Positions 10,489-22,200 of a stretch of DNA of 64,000 nucleotides are shown one piece after another. Source of the stretch: Deroplatys truncata. Taxonomy: Eukaryota > Arthropoda > Insecta > Mantodea > Mantidae. Each line of letters starts with the position of its first letter. Position 1 is the stretch's first letter. Under the pieces are notes generated by a model. It was not told the origin of the DNA and ran no database searches. It saw only the letters and a list, made by a program, of their open reading frames with translations. The stretch covers positions 76,766,557-76,830,556 of the forward strand of contig CM060987.1 in assembly GCA_030765065.1 (NCBI GenBank), in the 5' to 3' direction. A program made the position numbers and the translations under genes.

Positions 10489-10777
10489 TTAAGGTACTCG
10501 TCCACGATGCTAGTTTTATGACATGCCACGTTTCTTGCGGGCTACAAATGTAGCACTTTCTGTTTACACACAGCCCTCAAAGTTGCACGATTTCATGTTG
10601 CGCTACTAGAAAAGTGGCATGTCTACAGAAATGTAGCATGAGCGTTTACAGGATGCTATATTTGTGGCGGAAATGTTTGTGCATGCCACTTTCTAGCCAG
10701 CTGTGTTCTTCGTGTGGCGAATATGTCAGTCTGATAATGAAGTTTTGTCCGCAGCGTGTTTGTCTCTTATTTTACTT

Positions 10778-11049
10778 CGTCGACGTAGAGAAAAACGTGA
10801 AGGGTGGCAAGAAAATGTTGTGTAAGAGTGGATTCTAAGTCGCGAATATTGTAGGGTTGTAAGCAACTTGCTGCAAGATCTAAAATTTTCTTTAAGAATT
10901 TCCTTCACATATCAGATGATTTAAATTATTTTCTTAGAAGAGTAGCACCTTTAATACAAAAGCAAGATACCATAATGAGAAAGTCAGTATCATCAATAGA
11001 ATGTCTTATGTTGACACTGAGATTTCTAGCCACAGGTAATTCGGCTTAA
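10778..11049 (+). pseudogene. PIF/Harbinger transposase N-terminal remnant
   Basis: A basic start (RRRREKREGW, 10778-10807) and SNLLQDLK (10862 on) share one frame. A step near 10885 leads into another frame (open 10855-11046) reading FFKNFLHISDDLNYFLRRV, then APLIQKQDTIMRKSV and LTLRFLATGNS, ending at TAA 11047. These are the conserved N-terminal blocks of insect HARBI1-like nucleases, upstream of the DDE core. The core with its acidic residues is missing. The neighbouring - strand MADF frame and the flanking TIRs support the assignment. Confidence 0.82.
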
Positions 11050-11329
11050 AATAACGGAGTTGTAACATACTCAGTTGACACGTTCGGCTGCCATTATTTA
11101 TAACTATAATCAATGTGACTTGCTTAGGCAACAGCTATAGTCATTTGTGTATTTATTTTGAATACTTGGCACAACGAAAACTACGACTTAGTGCCATTGC
11201 AAAGAAAACTAGATATAAATCTTCATACTGCAGCAAAAACGTTAGGAATTCACGGAGTATTTTTGCCGTGAAGGAGAGGTTCCATAGCAATATTGCTATA
11301 TTTAAAGTGAGTGTGTTGGTACTTACCAA

Positions 11330-11660
11330 ATTATCTACTCATCTACTGTATCGTTATTGGTACTGGTGTGGTAAAACATAAACTGCAGTGCATCATAAAA
11401 TTCCCTTTTGTTTTATACTTGTCCTTTGCACCACTTCCAGATTTCCCTGTCTTCATTTTGTTCCTTTCGTTGGTGAACTGGGTTTTCAACCTGTGAATTT
11501 AATTTACTTTAATTTCCTCTGCTGACATGTTGAACTCTATTCCTATATCATGTAATGAATTTTGTCGCTTTTGTTTAGTTCTGTAATCCGCAGTGTCTAC
11601 TCTCCACAAGAAATCTTAGGTCTCAATCAGTTCAATCAACTTCTTTGTCATTTCTCTCAT
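11330..11660 (-). pseudogene. MADF-domain protein remnant (Harbinger accessory gene)
   Basis: Read on the - strand from 11660: MTKKLIELIET, a stop, DFLWRVDTADYRTKQKRQN, then IEFNMSAEEIKVN, a stop, and HRLKTQFTNERNKMK with SGSGAKDKYKTKGNF. This follows the MADF domain from end to end (LI.LIE...LW......Y......W..I...... VK..W..LR..F..E..K, then ...G.....Y....W). Two in-frame stops show decay. A splice-donor-like GGTAAGTACC follows the domain on this strand (around 11322-11331). MADF proteins bind DNA and are known partners encoded beside Harbinger transposases in insects. A retained host MADF gene is the alternative, but the position inside the TIRs argues against it. Confidence 0.78.
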
Positions 11661-12341
11661 CCATTTATTGTTATGGCCATTATTAGCTATGAAGAAAAAA
11701 TTGTCACCGTACTACAATGAATTGCTTGTATTATAACTTATATTATAACTTATACGGGAATAAAATGTACATATTTGTCTTAAACTTATAATCCTTGTAT
11801 CTACCTCTCAAACAGCTGTTTACTATCATAGCAGACGACATAAAGTTGCACGGAATACGCCACAACATTTTTCTGAACTGTTTAAGCCACTTTCAGATTT
11901 GCTTAAGTTTCTTTTTTTCGCTACGTACACGAAGCAACTTCCTAAATTGAACGCCACTTAGAAGTTGTGATGAATTTAAGTTGTGTGTGCAATTTTCCTA
12001 CTTGCTTGGCAGTTTACACGGTGAAACTCCCTTTTCTTGTGCAGTTCGAAGTTGCAAGCTATTTAAGTTGCATCGTGGACGAGTACCTTTACTCTTATCA
12101 GGGTTTGGGACAACGAACAAAAATCAAATATCTAAATAATAACAAACACGTTTCACTTGTATACTATTTGAATATATTGTAGTGTAGGAAATAAGGGATG
12201 AGGGATAGGGCGTTAGAAGGAAGAACCGCTCTACAAACTTGTGCCTTCAGCACATGTCATGGATAAAGGAGGGGTTGCTCAGATGAATCTCACGTGTGGC
12301 AGGAGACCCGTGCGTCTATTCCACATGCTGCTTCTGAATGA

Positions 12342-12634
12342 ATTGAATTGGGTTTTACTATTGACGCTCTTTAACTGCTGTGGTCCTTAGCGTCCCATTC
12401 TATATTGGGCGTGAAAAACTGGAAATTTTGCTCAGTGGCCTCTTTATCAGGCTTGAGGTTCTTTCACGTGCCGTAAATCTACGACACGGGACCACCTGCT
12501 TTACTTCCCTTCCGAAGGAAGCCATGCTAAAGATTTTTGCACCCGAAAAAATTCCATCGCCCTCTGCCGTTTTGAACCTGCGACCTCGGGAAGTAGAAGC
12601 TAGCATGGTAACCACTGCACCATGGGGGACGACA
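12342..12634 (-). mobile_element. SINE-A, full-length copy
   Basis: On the - strand it starts with a tRNA-like head (A box TGGTGCAGTGGTTACC, B box GCAGGTTCAAAAC), followed by a body shared with four other copies. Body landmarks include GGAAGGGAAGTAAAGCAGG, CCCGTGTCGTAGATTTACGG and CTGATAAAGAGGCC. The flanks carry an imperfect 11-base duplication, CTTCTGAATGA at 12331 and CTTCTGAGTGA at 12635. The open frames on both strands here are by-products of the SINE. Confidence 0.85.
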
Positions 12635-12645
12635 CTTCTGAGTGA

Positions 12646-15200
12646 GGATTCGAAATCACGAACCCGAGGACTCGCTTTAGAAGCGAGTTCCGGAATGAGA
12701 GACAGGTCCTTAAAGAAGGTTCCTAACATCTAAAGTACAGGTAAAATGGGGAAGGTGTCGGTATGATCAGCACGGTCTTAAACATTTACATAGCCCCCAC
12801 AAGTGCATAAAAATATAAGATTTATTATAAGTAGAGCCGGCAAAGGAGTACATCTGCTTAAAATGGAGGACATGTTTAACCGAAAATCATATGACGACCT
12901 CCAATGCACAGTATCGCTATATCAAAAGAAGTCTTTATCTTACGTAGAATTTTAAGAGAACGGGCGACATATCGTCCTGCAGTACCTCCCCAGTAATTGA
13001 CCAAGCGATATGGGGTCCTCAGCATCGCCCCAGTAATCTACATAGCCACCACAACCCTAGGGTTTTTAAAGGCCCAGGCCTGCTAACTAAGCAGAACATT
13101 GCTCCTTAGGAGAATGTCCTGCCACGATTCAGCAGAGTTGGTACATCGCTCTTGAGTTGAACGAAACCTGACTCCGGGCATTCTAATCACAACGGGCTCT
13201 GAACTTGCATTGCCATATGGAAGCCTTTTAATGCCATGGCTTATAATTTTCAAAGCTTATAAACGCCCCACGAAGTATAAAATAGTAATTATTGTAACCA
13301 AGGCATCGTGACAATATTAACACCTTAGTATTCCACTCTTATTCCTTACTGTCGTTACAGCTATAACAAACTTGCATGCGTTTCTATAATATTTCATGCG
13401 CTCTAACGTATGCATCGCGGTTTATGCGTCCTAGCGGTCCGCTTCCACCAACACTGAGGCTCGAATGATTTGTAACGACATTTTAACGTCTCTTCTTTCT
13501 ACGTTGGCTATAACAATGCATTAAGTCTATTGGTCACTACATTGATGTAGCTTGCTAACTAGCCTGTTATATAATATGTACAATTGAGTGTTAAATACGG
13601 AACACTAGCTTGTATTAAACCTTCATAAAGTATTCTTTCTTAAAGTTCTTGGCCTTTTTTATTGACTCACATTTTTTAATAAGCTTTCCATTGCGATTTC
13701 TCAGTTGCAAAAATTTATAATAAAGAACTGTAACCACGAAATACTACTGGCTTTGGCTACATATTATTAGAAAGTACAATTTTTTTGTCCTATCCTTTAA
13801 AGTTACAGATATTAGGTAATTGTAAAATGAAATATATCAATACAATTACATTAATTATAGTTTGAAATTAATTGAATTATTTAATTAAGCTTTTAGTAGT
13901 AGAGAATACTGCCTCAACATAGAAATCTAAACCGTTTACCGAATTAGAGAAAACTTACGAAGCTAAATTGTGTCTTTTTTGTGTATTTTAAACCAATTAG
14001 ACCCATTTTATATACTGGTTAGTGTAGTAAAAGACTGACCTTGGAAATCCACTTTTAATTATACTCGTAAGTCTTATGTTAGTTTTGTTTTTAGTTTAAA
14101 CTATTATTCACAAACTCCATGTCCTTGAGTTATTTCGGTAACTATCGGGATAGGTATATGTATTGTTTACAATTTTCCTTATTATAGGCATATTTCAGAT
14201 ATAAAAGCACACTCTGTAAAACCGTGTAGTTTTGATGGTTAGGTATAGTGGTAAAACGTAAAATCAAGGATTTTAATGTAACAGCCGGGATTTTAAACCT
14301 AATTTCCGACGATACTTGAAAAACTGTACTTTTCATAAAACGCTCTTTGTTGCGTATAGCTTTCTTATACAAAGTTTCCCTTTAATACGATTTAATTGTG
14401 ACATAATTAACGAATGAATTGTGATTAGTAAGTATGGAGGTTTGAACACGAAAACATTAGATAGAGGCGAAGTCATATTACGAGGTACTAGACGACCACG
14501 ATATGAATGCGCTTGGAGGAGTGCACCAATGTTTTTGTTTTGTATAATCAAGACTAGGGATAGAGGGGAGTGAGGGGTAAGGCAATAGGGAAATGTACAG
14601 TCGCACAATGAAAACGGTAGTATTTGCAGTCTTCAGCCTCGCTAGTAAATGCAACTAGGAACTGCGGATGTTTTCTTTACCTGACTGTCTTTCTGAATAT
14701 CCGCCCACCTGTTTCGTAACCATTTAGTTCCTCTTCCCGCATATGCACTCATATCGTGGCCGACTAGTACTAAGCTATGGTTTGCCGCCCTGTATAGTGT
14801 ACTACAGTACACTATACGCATGACGGAATTAACAGTGTAGTGTACTGTCATTCACCTCTCGGTTGTTGTAAATAACTTGTTATGTGTGTTCTCGATGCAG
14901 TTAACTTCATACGTTCGCTGCCCAAGCCTCCAGTTTTAGTGATTAGAGGGGGCAACTACAGCTGGATTCCACAAATTCCTTCTGTGTGGTCTCAAACTCT
15001 GGGTGATAATACAGAAAGCAACTACAGTTTTCTAATAGTAAGATTCGTTTTCTATAGAATATTGTGGCTGCGCCTAGTGCTGTTTTTTGTAAAGTTCACT
15101 TGTTTATTTAGTTTATGATTACTATAATTTACTTGTAGAGCTGTAAAGCTTATAAAACTGTTTTCTACTTTACCACTGATTATCGGAATTACACATACAG
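12646..15200. other. AT-rich spacer with few landmarks
   Basis: No gene is recognised. A slightly more G+C-rich block at about 12,950-13,220 has no recognisable content. Around 14,255-14,320 the sequence faintly resembles the B-box side of the tRNA-core repeat (AGCCGGGATTTTAAACC). A short hairpin lies at 14,792-14,817. Confidence 0.4.
14792..14817. repeat. Perfect 10-bp inverted repeat
   Basis: GTATAGTGTA and TACACTATAC pair around a 6-base loop. A related GTGTAGTGTACTGT segment follows at about 14,836. Function unknown. Confidence 0.8.
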
Positions 15201-15217
15201 CACACACCCACACAAAC

Positions 15218-15305
15218 ACACATGCCGATGACGGGACTCGAACCCGCGATCCTCAGTTTGGCAGAGCGACGAAGTTATATGCTCCAGTGACCACAGCTAT
15301 GAGGG
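15218..15305 (-). repeat. tRNA-like SINE head with TG-rich tail
   Basis: On the - strand a good B box (GGGTTCGAGTCCC) is preceded by a degenerate A box (TAGCTGTGGTCACTGGAGC), and both ends share GCCG/CGGC pairing. It is followed by a TGTGTG-rich stretch (about 15,195-15,225). The A-box region and weak acceptor pairing argue against a functional tRNA. Confidence 0.5.
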
Positions 15306-15539
15306 CCGGCATGTTTGGTTTGACTTGAGCATTACGTGGTTTCGGCGTCGGTTGGAGGAAGGAGAGCAAAAGAGCTCTCAACTTATTGAATTGCCTTGAA
15401 CTCCTATCGGGACGCGGTAGAAACGTTTAGATCCCTCCTCACTTCTGACTTCTGTGAATCTTCTGCGCCGCTCGGGTACAAAAGGAAGGTCATTCTGTCG
15501 CTTCGAGATATGGAAAGAAAGATGACAGGAAACGCCCCG

Positions 15540-16400
15540 CCACACAACCTTTTCTAATAGGTGGCAAGGATGTCACCAGCACAGTCGACCCCTCGCCCAC
15601 TGAGAACCAACCACTACCTACCATCGAAGCTAACAGTTCATTCACGCACAACAGCAACATCAGCTAGTCAACGCAGCGCTGCTGATTATTTGCAACTAGA
15701 ACGGCTACACCCTTCAATCAACGAGGACACACGCCACTGGTCAGAAACGAGTTCTGGAATGAGGCGGAGGTCTTTGCTACTCTGAGTACAGGACTGCCCT
15801 TATTAGAGCAAAGCCTGCCACTTGAGGCTAGTCATAGTGCTCGCCGTATACTTTGCCGCCGCTACTGCGCTTCCAGCTTGATTGCCCAGAACATTCAAAA
15901 ACCTCAGGAGCTACTGCCGGTAATGCGCCGCCTGTGATGACTATGGGCACTATCGGGCCAGGCGTAGTGCCTACTCTACCCAAAAGATCACAACAGCCAC
16001 CGTAGCTTCCCTCCTCAGTTGAGGGTACGACAGCCTCCAACGATCACCGTAACTGCACAGGAGTTTCGCCAAAGTGCTCCAGAAACTGAGGGATATACAC
16101 GCGGAGCTCCTCCATATCACTAGATCAGTTCACTAGAAGAAACACCGACAGATCTCAAGACAGACTTAGAGAAACAATTAGAGGATAGCATCACAGACTC
16201 ATCTACAATATATTCACCTGCAGTCACTCAAGAGAATTTAACCCCATCTCTACGACGTTCTCTATCCGAAGATTCGTCAAGGAGTAAATAGTAGCCGTCG
16301 TTCGAAGCTCAACGGAAACCAGCAGCCTGCAGAAAACTGCCCAAATACCTTTGTGCTTATAATAATGAACCGCCACCGGGACGCCTAGACTACAGTGGAC
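15540..16400 (+). other. G+C-richer, coding-like island of unknown origin
   Basis: This block is richer in G+C than its surroundings and keeps open stretches in + frames. One runs from about 15,690 to 15,937 and reads VRNEFWNEAEVFATLS and LCRRYCASSLIAQNIQK before a TGA. Frames change and stop repeatedly after that. A GAGTTC(C/T)GGAATGAG phrase recurs at 12,682 and 15,747. It could be a decayed retroelement gag or ORF1, or a dead exon. I recognise no domain. Confidence 0.3.
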
Positions 16401-16631
16401 ATCACAAATACAAAATCATTAGTTTTCAATAAAATCAGGACTTCTAACCAACCTCACACCACAGAATTCACCGCAGTGGTGGACTGGACCATTCATCAAC
16501 TTCGTCTCCCTGTTCTCATTTCATTCTTCAAAACATTCTCACTAAGTCCGCGGGTGCTTCAAGCAGTAGTGGCACATGAATTGCTGTTCCATATCGAGAA
16601 TGTTTCCCTAACTATTTCCTCTTCTTAGTCT

Positions 16632-16801
16632 TTTATTGTCTGTTCAGTCTTTTGAGCCAGTGGAGAGGGAACGGTGAAAACCGTTGGCACGCGGCCAGTT
16701 CGGTTTCCTGTGTCTGAACTTTGTTCTAGCTACTGTGCTTACCGCGCGAAATCCTTATCTCCCACTTCTACTGGCTCAAAAGACTCTGAACAGACAATAA
16801 A
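16632..16801. mobile_element. Short TIR element (MITE-like), 170 bp
   Basis: TTTATTGTCTGTTCAG and TCTTTTGAGCCAGTGGAG at the left are mirrored at the right (16,771-16,801) with one 3-base difference, giving ~33-bp inverted ends. The interior is non-coding. No clear target duplication, so the superfamily is open. Confidence 0.7.
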
Positions 16802-17340
16802 TCCTTTATTCTTATTACACCTCCCCCTGCGTTGTTCTGCATGATACAATTATGTTTTGTTGTTTCCTCAGCGAGTTTTGCAGCATGCAGGCAAGTAGCA
16901 GTTGTCTTGTAAGGAGAAGCATATTCCTGAGTTCGAACCTTTAGCGAACGATCGAAAGACATAGTAGGCTGGTTTCGCGCTTGCGAAATGAAATTCTAAG
17001 TGCAGGGAAAAACAAATCGTAACTGCAGAAAATAGACGAAGTGAGTTTTTTCTTAACATATGCCATTAGGTACTGCATTTAAAGAAACTGGAAAAATGTT
17101 TTAATTGATTAATTCTGATATCCCTTACTGAGGATGACAAGATTTTCGTTTATTGACCATTTTCATATATTATACATTTTCTGATTTTCTTCATGCAGAA
17201 CTTTTCCTTGGTGTATTTAGAGTAAAGTAAGAAACTCTCATTATAGCGTACTTGAGATATACACAGCTCAGTTGTATTCCCTAAATTAATAAGTGCTTTG
17301 GAGAGCCTGATTTGCTATAAAAATCCCTGATATACCCACA

Positions 17341-17450
17341 ACTTCTCTGCTGTAGCTGTGTAGCAGAATGACTTATTCTGCTAATAGCACTTATTGATCG
17401 ACATAGTTAGTAGAGTAAATTGTCTCGCTACGTAGCTAAAGCAGAGAAGT
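17341..17450. mobile_element. Short TIR element, 110 bp, copy 1 of a pair
   Basis: The left end ACTTCTCTGCTGTAGCTGTG is mirrored by TAGCTAAAGCAGAGAAGT at the right, giving ~25-bp inverted ends. The same ends recur at 40,463-40,590. Non-coding. Confidence 0.65.
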
Positions 17451-18639
17451 ACCAGTGGTGTTCACTACAAAGTACATTCTCTAAAGCTCCATTATTTTAA
17501 GCAACGCAACCAAATGAACTGCATGTAACTGAAACACACTGTATGTATATCTCACAAACACAACGCTATCCTGTGGAACAACATGGAGTTGCGAGATCTA
17601 TCCACGAGAGACGGTTCAGTATTAAAAAGCTATAGTCATTCGTTTCAAAACCAAGATCCGTGTTAAGCCACTGCTCTAATAGAGGATAAGGTACATCATA
17701 CTTCTTCCTTACAACACAACACGACCGTAGTGGTTTTAATGGAACATGATGGAACCAGAGCATTCGGTAGGAATTACGAATATTTCATCCTACACAAGAA
17801 AGAATGTAAAGCACTGAAATGTTTTCCTATATAAAGACGTGATAGAAGACTGGTTGAACATCTAACAATTGGAGTGAGACGAACATACTGTATAAATATC
17901 ATAACTGTTGTGCAAACTTATTGTTCCTGTTCAAAATTTATGTTTTTCTGATATTTAAACTTCTGATTCACTTATTTGCTGAGTCTAAATGTTGCGTTCA
18001 GCTCTGCTAGTTTCTCGTCGTTAACCAGTAATTAAATGCGACCCTACGAGCTCTGCGTAGGACAGTTCAACGACATAGATGCCACTTCAGAGTCTTTGGT
18101 TTTGCTCCTGTGGCAATTAACCCAGAAGAGTAACTTCACCACTTCTGCCATTCTCTAGTGTTACCTCTCCGCCGTTTAATGTCTTTGTGGTTTTCAGAAG
18201 GAACCCTGAGCGTGGGCACGAGATCAGATCAGCTGAACCCGCTATTGTGGCTTTCCCTCTTAACAAATACTAAAGCGCACCTTCGTTAACCGCTTATTCG
18301 ATCAAAATTCCATACTCAGTGAAAATTCCTCAAAGTACTTTCATGCTTTCGTTCTATCAGAGATATAGAAGAATAACATTCTGATATGTTACATTCACAT
18401 GACTTTCTCTACCCATACGCAACAAAATGTTGCAAAAAAAGCTTTTACTTCTATGCTAATCCAGATAATCGTTAGCAGAAATGATTTGTTACATAATTTT
18501 TTGCGGATAAGACAGGAATAAGACAATACAATAGGCTTCAGTAATAGAGAAATATTTTGTGAATGGGACTCTGTGATAGTTTTAAAATTCTTTGCAAATC
18601 CATGAGGAGAAAAAAGAATGGCATGGAAAAAGATAAATT
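17451..18639. other. Spacer, no gene seen
   Basis: AT-rich sequence. Scattered G+C-richer stretch at about 18,000-18,250 without recognisable content. Confidence 0.4.
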
Positions 18640-19235
18640 GAAAAAGTATAAATTTGTTGACGGTTCAAACCAATAATAAAGAATACCTCGGAAATAGTTA
18701 ATGCCACAAAAATATTTATTTCGCATAAAGTTTGTGATTTAACGAGATCTACATTTTATGTGTAATAAATTCTGTATATCTCTTACGGTTTGCGTTATAA
18801 AAGCCCATTTAGAATTAAGAAGACTTCACAGGCTGTTCTTAGAGAATTCAAGATATACATTTCATTTATCATGCAAATGTCTTATACATTTAGTATTTTA
18901 ATCAAAATTATTAAAGCCATTTTTGAGAAAATAAAAAATAACGAAAATATTTTGGGTTGGGGGATTTTCTTGCAATCTGCGCATCGTATCTTTCGAAGCA
19001 CTGAACTTAAATCCAAGATTGGTATTTAACTGCCTTATATTTTTGAGTTATGCTGTTCACACACACACACACACACACACACACCGGCACACATACACAC
19101 GGACCTCTTTCCAAAAATGCTGGATTTTTGGATTCAGAGAATCTTAAAATGCGTATTTCAAGTGAAAGCTCGGTGTCGAATTTTTGGGTGGAACACTACT
19201 TCCTCTACTTATTATAGGTAAACAGTAGCGAAAAT
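18640..19235 (+). repeat. RptC dispersed repeat
   Basis: One of about a dozen copies in the window. Landmarks in this orientation: GAATTCAAGATATACATTT, GCCATTTTTGAGAAAATAAA, GGGGGATTTTCTTG, TTGAGTTATGCTGTTCAC, an AC microsatellite (19,057-19,083), TTTTTGGATTC and GAATTTTTGGGTGGAA. The end is TACT..TAGCGAAAA-like. No protein is encoded. Confidence 0.8.
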
Positions 19236-22200
19236 TAAAGAAGTGTAAGAAAAAAGAATGAAGGAAAGACGTCAAGTATATCATTCGGCAAGCTTTCTTT
19301 CTGTCTGTTATATTAGGTATTAAAGAAAAATCCTTTATTAGCTTCCGATATTAATTTTTCGAGGTCTGTAGGAAAAAAGCACACAAATGAAGAAATAATA
19401 GCAAACATGGATATATTAATGAATTGCTAATATTAAGAAGTTGGATGTAGCTGTAAATAGAGTGGAAGTAACGCGAAGAAGATCTGGAATTCTTAAACAC
19501 GCTAGAACGGTCCTTAGGACTGTGTAAGTAAAATGCCTTTTTCCAACTTAACGAAGGGACGAAACAAAGTCCGTGTTCATAGATAAGAAAGCGATAACGG
19601 TCTCCTTCATTCTTTTATAAGGGTAAGCTATACACACACATGAAGCTGCACTGCGTTCACAGTTGACTGAAGAAGTTCCGTTTCTTTCGTCATCAGTAGT
19701 AGAGTGGTGACCTCGAAGGTAAAGAAAGATACGCTTTGAACTCCATAAGGCGAGGGCAGAGTTTTTGTTTAGTCCTTCATTGTGCTTTTCATCATCACGT
19801 AGCTAAAATGTACAGTTCGTTTATAACTATTTGTACAATTATTTTGTTTCAATAAAGATAAATTCAATACATTTTCACTTTCATTATTTTATTTACTCAC
19901 GTTGACGTTGCTGAATTTGTGACCTTAAATTTCCAAGATAATTTTCAATACAAGAAAGCTCTTTTAGTTTCAATGTTCATAAAGCAGAAAGGAGGAAAAT
20001 ATTTACCGTAACGAAGTAAACTATAAAATAGTAAATTTTAGTAATTAATAAAGTATATGAATGTACAATTGATGGTTGTTGGAAAATAGAAGTCAGGAAA
20101 ACTTTGGGATATGTTTTCTGGAAATTATCTCAGCAAAACGTTAATGTACTTTCACTCCAAGATAGCTCAAGAAACTTAATATGAAATTTAAGTTTTAGGA
20201 CGTGCCCCTCTATGATTAATACGATTCTCACCTAAGTAGTAATAATATGCAACAAACAGGCAAGACAACGGTTCATAAATAGGGAACCCTTGATAGAAAT
20301 ATATGGAATATTCAGCAATGAATGGGACCACGTGGCATTCATTTGCTCACTAAAAGATAGAGCTTTAATATGATAGAGGTAAGCTGGTAGGCATATTGCA
20401 TTATCAGAGAAATGTTGAAACACAAATTGTCAATATTATAGTAGGTTACACAGCTATTTGACTTGGTTGAAACTACCATCCCCCTCTCTTAAACACCAGT
20501 TTCCAAAAATACTTCAATGATCCAAGCAAATGTCAGACATCCACAACTGTGATTTTGTTACAGTCTATTGAAGGCCGTATAAACTTTGTGTTCTTAACTC
20601 CTTCCTGAAGGCGAATGTTTCCATTGCAAAGTCCCCTCTGCTGTTATGTTTACCTTTAAACTTGGAGGGAAAGCACGTTGCCATATTATGCGTAATTACA
20701 TTATAACCCGTTGTTTCTACTGCTTGTTGAGGTACTTCTTGTTTAAGTGCCTCTATAGGATGAGCACACAGACTCTGTAAAGTAAAAGTCAGTTTTTAGT
20801 AATCTATTTTTTAGCCTAATTCTAGCGGAAACCTACAAAGTTTAACCAAATCTGTGCGTAGTCTTTCTCACATTTCTTATATACATTGGTTTATTTCGGA
20901 TATGTCTCGCACGCGATCTACATACATACGTAAGGTGGTGGTAAAGGGACATTTATTGCCAAATAATGTCTTATAAGCTCGTATCCCGGACCTCATGGTG
21001 GTTAACGCTTTTCATTTCTTTTGAACTAATTGGAACACAGTATGTAATACATACATTTGGTCACGAAATAAAAGTACAATAAAAAGCTCACAGCATTTGT
21101 AATAGGTAATAATGTAAAATTTTTAAATAACCTTCTAATAAAAATATAAAAAATTAGAATGAAAGAATAAAGATATACGAAATTGTAATTGCAGATTTAC
21201 AGTGCTCTAAGCGTCTCTCTAGTGCACCTGTTAACCAATCTCCTCTGTTGAATCTTCGTTAGAAATGCCTCCGGCTTGCCCTAGTCATGTTTGCCATTAT
21301 ATCCAAGCAAACATTCATTACTCCACGCACACAAACACACACACACCCACGCATACACGCACGCACATACTAGAACTAGTCTGATGTACAACACTCAGAC
21401 TAGGCTCTCCATCCATTACAAATTTACATATTATCTGTTTTATATACTACAATATTTATATAACAAGTTGCTCTATTCAGGTTACGAAATCCAGGACAAA
21501 TATTTGCACAGAAGTGATCTCAAATTGAGCAATAAAGTCTTAGCTTCGTTTACACAGGGACAGTAAATTAAAGAATTTCTAAATGAGTGTTTATGAAGAA
21601 TTTTACAATAGATATCCCCCGGTATGTTCCAAATTTTCCCTTCCCTGTTTTTCTTAAAGTAATACCTATAATTTAGTTATAATAAAAAAATAAATCATAA
21701 TCATATAAAAATAAATCATCCTTTACGTTATCAACCACTGAAAACTTAATTCTTTTATCACTCTAATTTTTATGTACCCAAAATATACGTTAATCTCTCA
21801 CTCCGTCGCTTGTTTCCACTCGAGTGACAACCGTTAAGCACTTGTGATCAGGTATTTTCTTTTAATTATTCGTGCTTCGATAAGCCTATCTTGAGACGAA
21901 ATAAATAGAGTATAATGTTTTATATTAACAATATTTTTGTGCCTCTGCAACAGAGAAGGCACGTATGCTTTTTCTTGGTTCTTCTTTTTCTCTCACCTCC
22001 ATTCCAAGAAATGTCTCTTTCTCTTGCCGCCGGAAGAGTGCAGCTTGAAGTCTGAGACTGATGTGCAAAGACTTAGCAGGAAGATAAGCTCGTTTATTGG
22101 CTTTATTTAATTGATTCCTTAATAACTACGGAAGTTCTGTAACCTTTTAACATTACTCGGTGTTGTGTTCGATCCTGCATTATCAATTACGTCTCAGTTT

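Larger units (their letters stand above)
10492..12088. mobile_element. PIF/Harbinger DNA transposon, internally decayed
   Basis: Terminal inverted repeats AGGTACTCGTCCACGATGC match perfectly over 19 bases at 10492-10510 and, inverted, at 12070-12088. Each end abuts TTA (10489-10491 and 12089-12091), the 3-base TWA target duplication of PIF/Harbinger elements. Inside are two remnants: a Harbinger-type transposase N-terminal part on + and a MADF-domain protein on -, in convergent order. The catalytic DDE part of the transposase is absent, so at 1.6 kb this is an internally deleted, non-autonomous copy. Short inverted motifs such as GCTACAAATGTAGC lie in the subterminal region. Confidence 0.88.
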
